Below, one piece after another: positions 12,200 through 24,041 of a stretch of DNA of 64,000 bases (positions within the stretch are counted from its first letter, which is position 1; each line of letters opens with the position of its first letter). The DNA comes from Galaxea fascicularis (taxonomy: Eukaryota > Cnidaria > Anthozoa > Scleractinia > Euphylliidae). The translations under genes were made by a program, and so were the position numbers. Location: contig OX419335.1 of NCBI GenBank assembly GCA_948470475.1, positions 27,856,191 through 27,920,190 on the forward strand. The letters are read 5' to 3'. The notes beneath the pieces are model-generated. The model did no database searches. It saw only the letters and a list, made by a program, of their open reading frames with translations, and had not been told where the DNA came from.

Positions 12200-13190
12200 A
12201 CCACTCAAAAGTATTGCACAACTAGTTTATAGCATGTGGAAAGAATTATATTTTAGTATGCCTATTGATTGAGCTTAAAATCCATAGTAACTAGCCCACT
12301 TTGTGTTATTTATAAATTTAAATCAACTGTCAGTTATGTACACTGTACAGTTGTAAAGAGTGAATAAATGTATACCAGTAGTCTATTTTTAATAAAAATC
12401 ATGTTCATAAAGTAACGGTTTCACTTCATGATTTGTAGCAGTTTAAACTGTATAGTTTGGAGGTTGATGTCACCACACACCAAAAATACATAATATTAGA
12501 CCAAAAGAATTTATGACATTAGTGAAAGGATGCCAAGTTCAGTATATTTAATGACAACAGTAACACTTGCAGGAGTTTGGGCGATGCAAGCTGTATAATG
12601 AATTGTTATTGTTCTTACAAATTTCAGCATCTCATGTTCGAAGCTCTTTGGAAGCATGGAATGTAATTTCACATTTTGTGTAGGCAGCGCTAGATTTCTA
12701 TTTTTTCGATAACCATAACATTTTAAAATGTGCCACAATTTTTTTAAGGTATCCAACGTCGGCTTCCCACACGGCAATCATGTAGAACAGTTGTAACTTT
12801 CAGCTTAACTGATTACTTACCGTGTATAAATAAAGTTTTACATTACAATATTATTCCTTGCTATTAATTTCATTCTCAAGTCAGTAACAAGACTTGCCAC
12901 AAGGCATGGGAATAACATAACAATGCCAACTGATTTGCCAGAAGTTGCTGCACTTGATTACCTGGTACATCAAGTTTGTTGAGTTATTTCCATTATGTGC
13001 TAGTAGTTGTTTTTTTGTCAATGATGATTTTGAGAAACAGACAAGTCAAAACTAGCGATATAACGTAAACCTTCCAACATTTTTGGCAACCTCATGACAC
13101 CCTTACGAAGGGGTTGGAAATGAATATGCGAGTTCAAAAGACAGATAAAAAGTGGTCCAAATTTGCATGGTGAAATACAGCTAGACAAAG
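12200..13190. other. Intergenic sequence, no feature recognised
   Basis: AT-rich DNA with short uninformative open frames on the minus strand. I found no splice-compatible coding segment or clear repeat here. Confidence 0.4.
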
Positions 13191-13193
13191 AGT

Positions 13194-13640
13194 TCAGCAC
13201 AGGAACATTTTGTTTGCATGTTCAGCCGGGGTGTTAATTGTTTGATGTACAGCATTTCATTAACGAGAAAGTCCAATTATTTGTTCGTGCATTTTTTCAA
13301 CACTTAAAAGCACCTGAGCAGGTCTGCAGGGTCAGCGTGGTCTTGATCATAATGCTTGCATACAGAAGATAACATGATGTTGTGGGCTTCCACATGTGAA
13401 TGTAGATGGCCACGTGTGTAGCCAACATAGCTACCCGTATTGCACAGGTTACATTGAAATTGGTACACAACGCACTGTTGATTAACCAGCTGTGGTTTGG
13501 TCTTGCATTCTTGGAGGTCTTGGTCAATTTTTTGACTGACAAAGATGGGTTGGACTATGGTTTGGAGCTTGAGACTTAAGTCTTTCAATTGGATCTTTTG
13601 AAATAACCAGGGACAGGGAGGGTTGAAAGCAGACAAATGC
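13194..13640 (-). mobile_element. Decayed Penelope-like element, GIY-YIG endonuclease end
   Basis: The minus-strand translation contains QCVVYQFQCNLCNTGSYVGY, then TRGHLHSHVEAHN and KHYDQDH. This is the Cys-containing linker plus GIY-YIG-like nuclease module of Penelope-like retroelements. Reading on toward lower coordinates, the family C-terminus (FLVNEMLYIKQLTPRLNMQT) is recognisable but interrupted by two in-frame stops. The copy is therefore dead and 5'-truncated. Assignment rests on family recall. Confidence 0.75.
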
Positions 13641-13976
13641 TGTGAGGGCTACCAGATGAGAAAGTGGGTGATAAGTGAATTAAATTCAACACAAATAAAT
13701 GGTTTTTGAATAGACGAAAAGAGAATTTAGAAATGTTGGTTTTCTACATGTACACTGTAGGAGCAAGGAGAACTATAAGTATCCAGGAACAAACCTTTTG
13801 TAGCAGACAACAAAGTCAACTCTCGCATGATGACTAACTCTGGAACCCAGCTGGAACCCAGTCAATACTAATGATTTTGTACAAGCAAGCAATCACACCT
13901 TTTTTTTACCACCACCAGCATCAACCCCACCCCTAGTATGAATCGTCAGTTCTCACTAAAGCTCTTTCTCCTCAAT

Positions 13977-14236
13977 GGCCGTTTTCACACTAGAGACGAA
14001 CAAATCGTCTGACAATTTGTTCATCTGATGTGAATTTAGGTCGTACTTTAGTTGACTTGTTCGTCTCAACCGGCAAATTGTCTTGGAAAAATCGTCTCTC
14101 CAGACGGACAAATATCAGACAATTTGTTTGTCGAAAAATTTGTTCGACCCGTTTGCACATCAGACAATTAATTTTGTTCGTCTGAGACGATTTGTCTGTC
14201 CAGACAATTTGTTCGTCCTCTGCTGTGAAAACGGCC
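13977..14236. mobile_element. MITE with GGCCGTTTTCACA terminal inverted repeats
   Basis: The ends GGCCGTTTTCACA and TGTGAAAACGGCC are perfect inverted repeats. Inside, GACGAACAAAT and GACAATTTGTTCGTC motifs recur in both orientations. AAT on both flanks could be a 3-bp target duplication (Harbinger-like), but that is weak evidence. It lies downstream of GNB5. Confidence 0.75.
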
Positions 14237-15058
14237 AATGCAAAATCTATAATCATTAACATAAAGAGACTAAAATATATTACCATAATTTGGAAAACTG
14301 TTTATTTTTATTCAAAAAATTACATTTTTTTATCGTTGAAGGTGATGTTAAAATCAACTTAAAAATACTTGGAAATTCATTTTGTTGCTGATTTCCATGT
14401 AAATCCCAATCTCTTTATCCATACTGATAGTATTCTTTTAACAATCTTTCAAAATAAAATCAAATATTTTCTTCACAGACTGATTTAAATATGCTTTTTT
14501 TTTTTCAAAGATATTTTCTGAAAATGTTTAAATAGTTTTACAAATTTTTAAAATGTACATATTTTGTACTTCAAATAAAACAGTGTAGGAACCATTACAT
14601 AATCAATTACAAAAATGATAAAAACTACTTTAATGAAGTTGCTTTCCTGTTTGAACTATGTGGTTATTTTAAAGAACTTTTGTTCAGTGATTTGTGTCTA
14701 GCAGGGAACAGAAAAGCCTCCTTTAAAGGACAGCTAATCATACAATACTTGAAACATATTTTTTTTATGTTGTCTGTGTGTTTTCACATGCACAGTGATA
14801 CCTATAAATTTTACATGGCATTTTCCTTATAGCTAGCTTAATAGATTACCATTGTAGTAATTCACATGCTTACTTAAAAGAGGTGTATAACCCCACTTTC
14901 ATAGAGTTTGAGTGAACCTTCAAGTGAACCATTAAGTCACGGTACTTGGCCAAGATTTTCTAGGGGCATGAAAAACAGACCTCAGTGGTTTTGTAGCATT
15001 ACCTTGTAATAATTCTTAATTCATGCATTCAAAATAAACTAAGAAGATGGATTGGTGC

Positions 15059-18000
15059 TCATGCCCAAACCTGTAAACAAAGCAAAAAATAATACAGAAC
15101 AAGTTAAGAAACAAGCCAACAACAGAACTCCTAAAAAATGCAGTATTATGGCTGTACATCAAGTCTTGAGATGGGGAGCAGAAATGAAATTCTCAACACA
15201 ACGAGATCTTGTCCTCTTTACAGGACTGAAGAATTCGTTAACCAAAGGGATATCAGTAGAAAAAGACTTCTGTGACTGACCTCTGGGCATAACAAATTTC
15301 ATTTCATTTTTTCAGTTTAATTTATTTCTATAATTTCAAATAGATACCATAGTGGAATACACAACCCACCCAAAGCAAAGCTAATCAAGGTGGGTTGTGT
15401 AACTTACTGTCTAATAATAATAATATATTTAGCAAAGTAATCAAACAAATAAAGTAATAAATAAGTACACTAGTGGTGTAACAATTAATCGAATTCTCAA
15501 TTAATTGCGATTATGACCGTTCGGTTTGATTCACAATTCTTTAATTCCACATTTTGATTTTGGTTTGGTTTTTTTGCATATCTTTTCAATTGATTCCTCA
15601 GTGAATTATTATAATTATTGTGAAATCAGAATCCAGAACTCTTAGACGTTTGCAGATCATGCAGTCATTTCTGCGCCATTTTGTGTTGCTTAGTAAAAAT
15701 GTTGCCCTTCTACCACCCCTTGAGAATTTCCAAATAAGGCAAACCACGTGCGACATGCTTTGCCACATTCTCAAATATGGCGGCGAATGAAGCGATTGTA
15801 AATCCACCTGCATCTTTTAGATCCACTGTGTGGAAATATTACGGTTTTCCGGCTAAAGACGGTGCATTAATAAAAACATTAATATTTTGCATAATCGAAT
15901 ATAAATAATCGAAATTGAATCGAATCGCAAGGAATATGAATCATTACACCCCTAAAGTACACAATATGACAATATCTTGGACAAAACATCCATGACATAT
16001 AATTGAAATCCAACTTTTTTATTTTACAAGTGTGATTCACTGACACATGATTTGCAGGTTTCTGTAATAATGCACTTACCCTAAGGGTGTTATCCCAGCT
16101 CCCAGTGCCAACAGCTGTCCCATCTGGGGATACCTCTAAACAACTGATTCTGTTATCATGGGCATAATACACTGAGAGCTGCTCTGCCTGAGAAAATTTG
16201 CATAAGTAGGAGGAGAGCAAGAAAAGGTCAATCAGTTAGAATTCATGGTTTCTTTCTTAGGCATCCCTTTTCCCTGTTGTTCTAGCCTGTTCCAGGAGTT
16301 CAGACAGTGAACGGAGCACGGCAGTACCAGCAGAGCAAGGCAAAAATAAAGCAATGAAAAATGGAGGAGGCCTCATTCCTTCTTGATTTTCTTCCCTTGC
16401 TCCATCTCGTTGGCACGTCTCCACTATCTCAGAGCCTGGAACAGGCTACTGTTGTTCCCATTCCAATAAAAAATGTTGTCCTTTCTTGGTTGCTAAAATG
16501 GGTACCAAAATGGCAAGTTGAGGAAAAAATATATTTACTTGATATTTTTGGCACAGAGAACTCCGAAATTCTGAGCGTTCAGAATACTTAGACCAATGGA
16601 CACAAGTTCAAGAATGTCCTGATCAATGAAAAATAAAATGTTGTAATTTATAATAAATAATGTTTAATTTATAATTACAAAAAAAGAAATTTGATTTTCA
16701 CAAACCTTGAGTGTATCCCAGACATTTATGGTGTAATCATGGTAACCAGCAAAAAGTAATCTGCCTGCAAAACAATGAGGAATATCAAAGCAATGTCTCC
16801 TATTTATCCTGATGATGGTTACAAATTGAATCATGCTGGATAGATCTCTGGTACTCACCACTAACAGAAAAGTCCAAGGATGCTGCTCCAAAAATAATGT
16901 GCTCTTTAGAGTACACTGCAAGCTCGTGATCTGCTCTTAAATCATACATTCGACACTAGAAAGACAACAGTGGAGGCATGGAAAATCAGTTGCAGTCAAA
17001 ATATGAAGGAGAAAGCTCAAAAGGCTGATAGTCTGCTGGATTGTCAGTGTGTTGAGATATGTTCTTTCACTTTATTGTAGCCACAATGAAAGTAGTTGAT
17101 GCACTATAGTCATGCTGTTGTATTGCTAACTCCAGCTTTTGCCTGGACGATCTTTGTTCATTTATACACCTAGTTTAACTGTCAGTAAAGGACTTAGGCC
17201 AAAATGAATTTGATTTTAATTGACATAGTTGAAAAAGGTATAAGACAAGAAGAGATTCATGTGCTGAAGTTTCGAGCAGAATCCCTTACAAACGGAATCA
17301 AGAATTGTAAGTTATGCATGGTTCATGTAATTGCTTATGGAGCTACAATGTATGTAATTGGTAAAAGAATAGTGTAGCTCCATACAGTGTATATTCACTA
17401 CATAAACTGCATGCATTAACCAACAATTCACTTTGATGTTCAAAGTCTCTTCATGCTGGCTTATTTTGTTTTGGCACACCCCCATTGATGCAGCATCACT
17501 GTTGCTATGAATAGAAACTAATCCATCCATTGTCAGGCTTAGATTTGGTGTTTAGCAGGGTTCAAATACTTTTTCAGACCTCCTACCATTTTCAAGAACT
17601 TTCCAGCCCTGGAAAATGATAGTATTTTTCAGGATTTCCAGGACCTGTGTGAACCCTGGTTTAGAAGTTCCAAGAGAAAAGGAGGAGGGGAGTTAACATA
17701 ATTTGTCTTTTGCAAAGGTAACTGCTTGAACAAGAAACTTACTGTAGCATCATCTGAAGCTGTACCAAATGCTTCTCCACTGGGATAAAACCTAGTGACC
17801 ATGAACATAACAAATTACAACCATTACACCATGTAAGAACCAATACACTAAACAGAGTTGTTGCATTATTACCAAATTAGACTACAAACTGTGCCTGTTT
17901 TTGTTTTGCACTTAATATTTCAAGCAAGTAACTACACAAAACATGAAAGCTAGTGCACATACAGGCTTCTTAAAGCTTGATCATGATGGTCAAGTGGGAA

Positions 18001-21000
18001 AGAAAAACTACTTGTACTGCTCATGATTTTATGGTATAGAGATACAACCATACCTTACTCCATTGATATCTGATTCATGTGTCTGAAAAGAATTAACAGC
18101 ATGGCCAGTTCTGATATCCCAGACAAGGGCTGTTTTGTCACATCCCTAAAATGCAATAATATCAGTATTGAATAATAATGTTTATTATACAGTAACTGTA
18201 ATGCTGGCATTATCAGTCAACCAAAAAATCACCTGTGCACAACTACCCTAAAACAGGCATCTCATTTTAAAAAAAGTGACATTGAATACATGTTACTCTT
18301 ACACCAGACACAAATATGTTTCTTCCCTCTGATGGAGCAAGGTCAATACTGCAAACACGAAAAGAAGCTGTAAGAATAATATGGGCTTCAAGTATCAGGG
18401 CTCGAAATTTAAAAAAATTCCCAGTCGCCTTTTGGCAACTATCAATAAAAAACTGGTCGCCAAGTGCAAAAATTCAGTCGACTCGCCTTAAAATTCTGGT
18501 CACCAACACTCAATTTTCACTCGCATTGGCGACCAGCTGGTCGCAATTTCGAGCCCTGAGTATGCGACATGCATAGGTGGAGCTGAGTAATTACTAATAA
18601 TGATCAATAATATTAATAACAACTGCAAAATCTGACTTCCAAACAAATGCTTAATATTAATATTGAACATAGAAAGGGATGAGACTGTTTTCATCCCAAA
18701 CTTGTTTCAGCAAATTTTTTTTTTTATTTTCCTCAATCTCAGATAGCAACAGAAAACCTATCAATTCTCAAGCCTGGGGGATGAAAACTTTGATCTCATG
18801 CCTACGAGGCCAATAATTATTTCTCATGCCTGGCTGAAAACACGTGTGCTATTACAGCCTAAATGACACACTTTCCAAATGTATGTAAACGCAAACCAAT
18901 GTGAGAAATGAAATGTCCAGGTAAAACAAGTAAATGACAATAATTTTCCTGAAATCTCTGAGTTTTGAAGGAAATACACTGGGGATGAGGCCCTGTTCAG
19001 CGATACGCATCCTGGGTTCTACAAAATCTTTTCTAAAATCTTCAGGCATTTTTGTAAATCTTCAGGTATGGTCGTGCTGTCGTCAAAAATCCTGACACTC
19101 CCAGGATAAAAATCTCACACCTTTGAGTCAGAAAAAGTTGGCAGGTGTACCACTGATAATCTGGAACAACCACCCAATTTTGATTGGAAATTTTAAAACC
19201 AAGAACTCAATATTGTAAACTTTATCTTTAGTTAGTACCACACCTCATCACATCAGATGTATGGCCATGAAAGTGTTGAAGCAGCTGCCCTGATTCCACA
19301 TCCCATAATGCACATGTGGTATCTCCACTTCCAGTCAAGATCTGTGATAATATTCAACACAGGTAATACAAGGACTAATTATTAAAACAATGGGAGATGA
19401 CATTTGTGACAGATTTGGTTTGATTGAAACCGTCCATTCAACACATCAAAGGAATTACATGTAAATTAAATGGAGGGGCAGGCAAATTGGCTAACTGTAA
19501 ACAAAGTTTTGCCTGCCTGCCATGAGCTCATCAAGGTAATTTTTTTGTGATAAGTTAAACGCAAACATACACATATTTGCCAGCCTGCGAAAAGTTTCTG
19601 AATGTAAATGGAGAAACTATTTTAAGCAATACCCTTGAACTGTATATGTAAAAGATCCCACAAGTCACTGGGATTTTCTTTTCTTGGTATAACATATCTT
19701 TGAGCAAAACTTCATCATGTTTGCATAGCCTGATATAAACACAAAAAGGAGTTGGGAGACTTTGAGAAAGTTATGCAAACTCGAGATAGAGTTGAGGGTT
19801 TACATAACTTGCTTAGAACAGGGTTTGTATTGAGTGTTTATACCCAGCTATGTAAACACACATATTATCTATTGCTTTTATAATATAACATAACACAACA
19901 CAAAGATTGTGATGTCACAGCTGTTTTTTTTAGTGATACATACTCTCATGCAACACACCTCTTGATGAATGAGAGTGCACATACACCTGTAGTATCGTAC
20001 ATGTAGTTATGTTATAAATACTAGTGGGATGCTCTACAGTATTAAAATTACTGAGAAAACTTTGTTAACTATTTTTAAAAGAGTACACTGTTTAAAAACA
20101 GTATACTCTTTTATTGGGTAAGCTGTTTAAGTACACTGTTTAAAAACAGTGTACTCTTTTATTGGGTAAGCTGTGTATTGAAAACATATTGACAAAGAGA
20201 TGGTAACCTGCACCACTCTTTTAGTGGATAAGCTCTGTGTATTGAAAGAAAAAACTACATGTATTTTTACCAAGGGATGGTTACCAGACATGCAAATGCA
20301 CATCACTTGTTTAGTGGTAAGTAGTGCTTTGAAAAACATTAATAATTTCATTTACCTGGTGGTCAGAGTTGGTGAAAGTACAGCAAGCCATGTAGCTGGT
20401 GTGCATTGCAGCAGTGTGCTTCTTAGTCGCACAGTCATCATCAAAACTCAGTTTAAATAGGGAACACTTGTTGTCAAGTCCCCTATATTAGTACAAAAAA
20501 TAGTAAAACATGCTCGAACAAAAAATATTTTATTGAAGGGCTCTTTGTAACACTACTGAAAGTAACAATCACATAACAAAAATAATAGTATATTATTTCC
20601 TGCCTGCTGGTTCTATGGAGTGTTACATACACCATATGTTTTGGTGACAATTTTAAGCCCCCCTACAGGAAAAAAATGTGAATGAACAGCAACACTTGCA
20701 TCTACAAGTCTTTGCTTTGGTGAGGTCAAATCAAAGTGCATTATAAACAATGTTCTTCAAATATTCAAATGTATCTGTTGTGCTAATCCCAAGCCAAATG
20801 ATCAAAAGCAAATTCTTCCTCTTTTGTATGTTGTTTGTTAGTCTTTCCTGGTACCAGTTCATTGATGAAATAATTTGATTTTTTATTTGCCCATTTTCAT
20901 GTTTGAGTAAACAAGCAATCAAATGAAGGAGTGAAATCAGTCCCACACCTATAACTGTGAAATTGGCATTATGCACATTTTTCCAGTTAAAAACTAATGA

Positions 21001-22027
21001 ACATGTCATTAAGAACTCAATTTTATTACTATTACCCACCCACAAGCTACCATGTGACCTGATGGAGAATATGCACAAGCCATGACCCACGTTGTTGGCA
21101 TAGAAATTGCATGTTCCTGTAATAAAAAAAAACCAAAAAAAACAAGGAACATAAACATACATGTAAAAAAGTCAAGGCCAAGTTATCAACATATACTTTT
21201 AGGTAATAAGATTAAAATGATATTGCAATGGTTAAGTGAAAAAAGGACAGATTTTATACCTTGTTTGTTGTAAATGCATCCCACACAATCACTTTGCCAT
21301 CCTTGTGAAAGATGATAACACACAATCAGATGTTAATTTATTTACATAACTGTGACTCAGTACTACACTGCTCACATTGTACCATTAGTACTTGAGCGAC
21401 AGAGTGACATTATGCATATTGATGGACAAAACATTACTATGAATTCTGGAAAGTGAACAGAAAAAACTGTAGAAGTGGAGGCTTTGAGAATGACGAATTC
21501 CACTGGCTGACTTTTGCTTCTCCCCCATCTACGTAGTTTGTATCAACAATGCAGGACAAAAAATCTTTGGATAATTCCTGCTTTAACCCCTCCCCCCCAA
21601 AAAAAAAATTACAGTGTTGATTTTCAGGGGTAGCGAAAATGCAGATGAGTCCGTAGAGGGTTCGAATATTTCAACATTGTCTGGGGAGAATGGGGGGTTC
21701 TAAAAATGCACTAACAGAACCACGTGCATTTCTGTTATAAGGGTAGAAGTGTACGTAGTGAACAAGTTTGTCAAGTGTCCCAAGGTCTTACACTGTATGA
21801 CCTGCATTGCAGATATTATGTCCAGACATGTCACAATTTCTAGCCCAGTTTCTCTGGGATTAAACACTAAGCCAATTGAAATATTTGAGGATTGGAGCTG
21901 TAAACCATAGCAATCTCCTCACCAGCATGGAGGTCACCATGGCAACCCAGCGACAGCCAACCTCAAGGCACTTGTCAACACAGCACTGAAATACAGTGTG
22001 TGGTACATAGACTTACCATTAAATTGT

Positions 22028-22058
<31 letters not shown>

Positions 22059-23886
22059 ACGGAAGATCATTGGAAATTCCGAGGGGGACAGGGGGCTAAA
22101 AGGCAGTAATTTCCGAGGGGTGGGGGGGGTTTCGTGGGGAGCTACTTTTCCAAAGGGTCACGAACCATGTACAAAACATTGAAAGCAACATACGATCGAT
22201 CTGAAGCACAAAAACATACTTACGTACATTGTTTTAAAACAAAAGTCAGTACTCCTGGCCATTGTGATAAAGTTCTTATTATTAGCTTCAATGTTTCTTT
22301 ATTTCTTTGAGTTAGCTAGCGCTACAATCTCCCGAAGCTACTTTCTTCTTCAAAACATTCAAAATGGCGGTCTCAACTGGAGTCTTGTCCCCAGACTTCC
22401 AGCTTTGAAGTACTTTCATTCGACCTTCAGAAGGCCTGGCTAGTACATCGTGACGACGTTCACAAAACCTATTGCGTTAACATGTGTGTTAGTGAAGTTT
22501 TCGGTCCTTAAATAAGGATCAACCCGAAGAAACTGACAAAATGTATAGACAAAGGAACGTTGTAAGTTTCTGTTTTATTTACTATTGTTTGCGAAGTTGT
22601 TTAAGCAAGTGAAACGTTCTCATCGGAGTTTGTACAAAAACGCGAAACAGTCGACGTGCTACCCAAATGTTGAAGCTTATAATCTTACATAAAAACAACA
22701 CAAACATAATTTGCCAAGTTGATGGCGAAGAAGCTAAAAGTTTAGCTTGATAATAAACTTAACAAAGTGTTATATTTTTGTTAAAGTTAATGTTTACACT
22801 GTTGTAATAAAATTCTATCGTATTTACGTAACTAAGTTGGTATTCCCTTTCTTTTTTATAAGTACAAAACTTCTGGAAATTCCGGAGGGGAGGGGGGTCA
22901 TCAAGGACTCCCCTGGAATGGAAAATCCTGGGGGGAGGGGGGTGCAAATCAAAAAGTCTTCCGTGGGGGGTATGGATATTTTCTGGAACCACACATTGAA
23001 GGAGCAGGGGGGACACTAAGAAAAGCAAAGTGCATGGTAAGACCCATGAAACCTGTCTGGAACCCCCACTTATAGGTGTAATTGCTGACAGCATTTAAGC
23101 TTACATGATTTTATCTTTGCCTAAATTCCATTTAGCCTCATAAAAGGTTGGGTCAGATATTATACCTGTGAGCTGCTGACCATATGACGCCTGTCTTGTG
23201 ACCAGTTGAGGCACAGCACCTTTCCCTGATGGCCCTTTAAAATTTTTCGCACTTTGAGAGGTGACAGAAAGAGGCTATCTATCCTCTGAGCAACATCTTT
23301 CACTGAAGAAAGAGAAATAATTTTTCCACCAAACTATAATATGTGATATTTCTCCATCTCTCCCCCGCTCAAGCTATTTCCTTCCCCTGCCGCTGTGGGA
23401 ATTTCCTAAATTATAGGAGTGTTAGCTTTAGATCAGTTGTGGTCTCGTTCATTCAGAAGCCTTGTCAGAGAATCACAATAATTAGCCAACTGTAACTTTA
23501 ATACGTGAGTGTCAGCTGACAGATCACAGCCGTGGTTTGTTAGTTTCACATTCCAAAATGGGGAAGGGAGAATGATTTCCACGCAACCCAAGGGAAGATC
23601 TAATCACTTGCATAGTAACACTTTTGCTTCATATATTTTTGGAACCAACAGGTTGGCAAGGACGGGATGTGAGCCTCTTAATTTGCAGTCCAGTGTTCTC
23701 ACTTGCATTAGTTCCATTTCATGAGATTTTGCCGGCACAACGATTCACTGAAGCCTTCCTAAGAATTGTATGAAACTTACGCTGTAGATCGCAGACCTTC
23801 TGTTTTTCTTCGTCAATCTTTACCTTCAGTTGTTCCGCTTCTCTGCAGAGAGAGGCAAGCGATTCCTCCGATGAGCTCTCCGCCAT
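15059..23886 (-). CDS. GNB5: G protein subunit beta-5 (R7-RGS partner)
   Basis: Seven-bladed WD40 propeller of the Gbeta5 class, which forms obligate dimers with the GGL domain of R7-family RGS proteins and tunes Gi/o signalling. Thirteen coding exons (minus): 23781-23886, 23166-23302, 21260-21301, 21040-21116, 20356-20482, 19244-19341, 18303-18348, 18054-18145, 17743-17791, 16859-16955, 16706-16764, 16080-16187, 15059-15070. They total 1050 nt, 349 residues (short vertebrate isoform 353), with all phases consistent. An N-terminal helix ([20 protein letters not shown]) precedes blades with [47 protein letters not shown] and finally DNTLR plus VWA. The last exon is only 12 nt. MAESSS is chosen as start because of strong context and alignment with the short isoform; an in-frame ATG lies 15 nt upstream (23901). 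Introns carry many MITEs. Confidence 0.97.
15471..15954 (+). mobile_element. Internally deleted hAT element with 8-bp target duplication
   Basis: The perfect 8-bp direct repeat AAGTACAC (15463-15470, 15955-15962) flanks ends TAGTGGTGTAAC and ATTACACCCCTA. This matches hAT elements in duplication length and TIR style. It lies in the last GNB5 intron, opposite the gene's direction. Confidence 0.9.
15777..15908 (+). pseudogene. Remnant N-terminus of hAT transposase (BED-finger start)
   Basis: A 43-residue frame inside the hAT element starts with a good ATG (context AATATGGCGG). It contains [17 protein letters not shown], which resembles the start of the BED zinc finger of hAT transposases and ZBED proteins. 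The Cys/His ligands and everything downstream are missing, and the frame ends in the terminal repeat region. The element is a deletion derivative and the product is not expected to function. Confidence 0.65.
16283..16448. mobile_element. MITE TAGCCTGTTCCAGG with 9-bp target duplication (Mutator-like)
   Basis: The ends TAGCCTGTTCCAGG and CCTGGAACAGGCTA are perfect inverted repeats. CTGTTGTTC is directly repeated at 16274-16282 and 16449-16457. With its 9-bp duplication this parallels the element at 4044. It lies in a GNB5 intron. Confidence 0.88.
17556..17658. mobile_element. Short MITE CAGGGTTC with 6-bp target duplication
   Basis: The ends CAGGGTTC and GAACCCTG are flanked by the direct repeat GTTTAG (17550-17555, 17659-17664). 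The interior has TTCCAGGACCTG-type sequence similar to the ends of the longer element at 7278. It lies in a GNB5 intron. Confidence 0.75.
18397..18558. mobile_element. MITE CAGGGCTCGAAATT with 5-bp direct repeat
   Basis: The ends CAGGGCTCGAAATT and AATTTCGAGCCCTG are perfect inverted repeats. AGTAT occurs directly on both sides (18392-18396, 18559-18563). The interior has repeated GGTCGCC/GGCGACC motifs. A partial relative is at 48467-48605. It lies in a GNB5 intron. Confidence 0.8.
20083..20350. repeat. 48-bp tandem repeat with internal hairpin
   Basis: Two nearly identical 48-bp units start at 20083 and 20131, each containing GTACACTGTTTAAAAACAGT, itself an inverted repeat. Two more diverged units (TTTTAGTGGATAAGCT-type) continue toward 20350. 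It lies in a GNB5 intron just beside the exon at 20356. Confidence 0.75.
22024..22150. mobile_element. G-run MITE with TGGTTCCAGAAAATATCC end, half copy
   Basis: Begins TGTGGTTCCAGAAAATATCC, then a C run, CACGGAAG, AAATTCCGAGGGG and a G run. The same end sequence occurs in inverse orientation at 22996, and a third copy is at 43080-43225. It lies in a GNB5 intron. Confidence 0.65.
22870..22996. mobile_element. G-run MITE, inverted partner copy
   Basis: Contains GGAAATTCCGGAGGGG, G runs, CTTCCGTGGGGGG and the end GGATATTTTCTGGAACCACA, the reverse complement of the end at 22024. The pair either bounds one element of about 970 bp or marks two insertions in opposite orientation. Confidence 0.65.
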
Positions 23887-24041
23887 ATTGCATGTTGACA
23901 TAAGAGGCGTATAATTTATGCTAATTCAGTGCTTGTCATGCGGGCGCTGCATTGCGCATGGGTCATAGTTTCCAAGACAACAGAACTTCCAAGCTCCTTC
24001 CGTGGTCTTCATCATCTTGAAATTTTTTAAGAATATTTACC
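23887..24041. promoter_or_regulatory. Shared divergent promoter of GNB5 and SPAG8
   Basis: Only 155 bp separate the two start codons, which point outward. The interval is CpG-containing (GCGGGCGCTGCATTGCGCATGG) and has no obvious TATA box. It must hold both 5' UTRs. The GNB5 start codon lies in AATATGGCGG, which resembles a YY1 site (AANATGGCGG). Confidence 0.65.

Larger units (their letters stand above)
10476..15058. other. Tail-to-tail intergenic region, repeat-filled
   Basis: Lies between the 3' ends of the TTC24-like gene and GNB5. It holds a 1.2 kb TTAA-type transposon with a second MITE nested inside, a CACCGAAGTGGAGGTGAATAG-type repeat, a decayed Penelope-like GIY-YIG fragment and a GGCCGTTTTCACA MITE. 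The part 14240-15058 is AT-rich with no repeat I recognise, and probably includes the GNB5 3' UTR. I see no host gene. Confidence 0.7.

Noticed and set aside
20731..21162. 143-codon minus-strand frame
   Set aside because: It reads a GNB5 exon (21040-21116) in the wrong frame and continues into intron. The correct frame gives [19 protein letters not shown].
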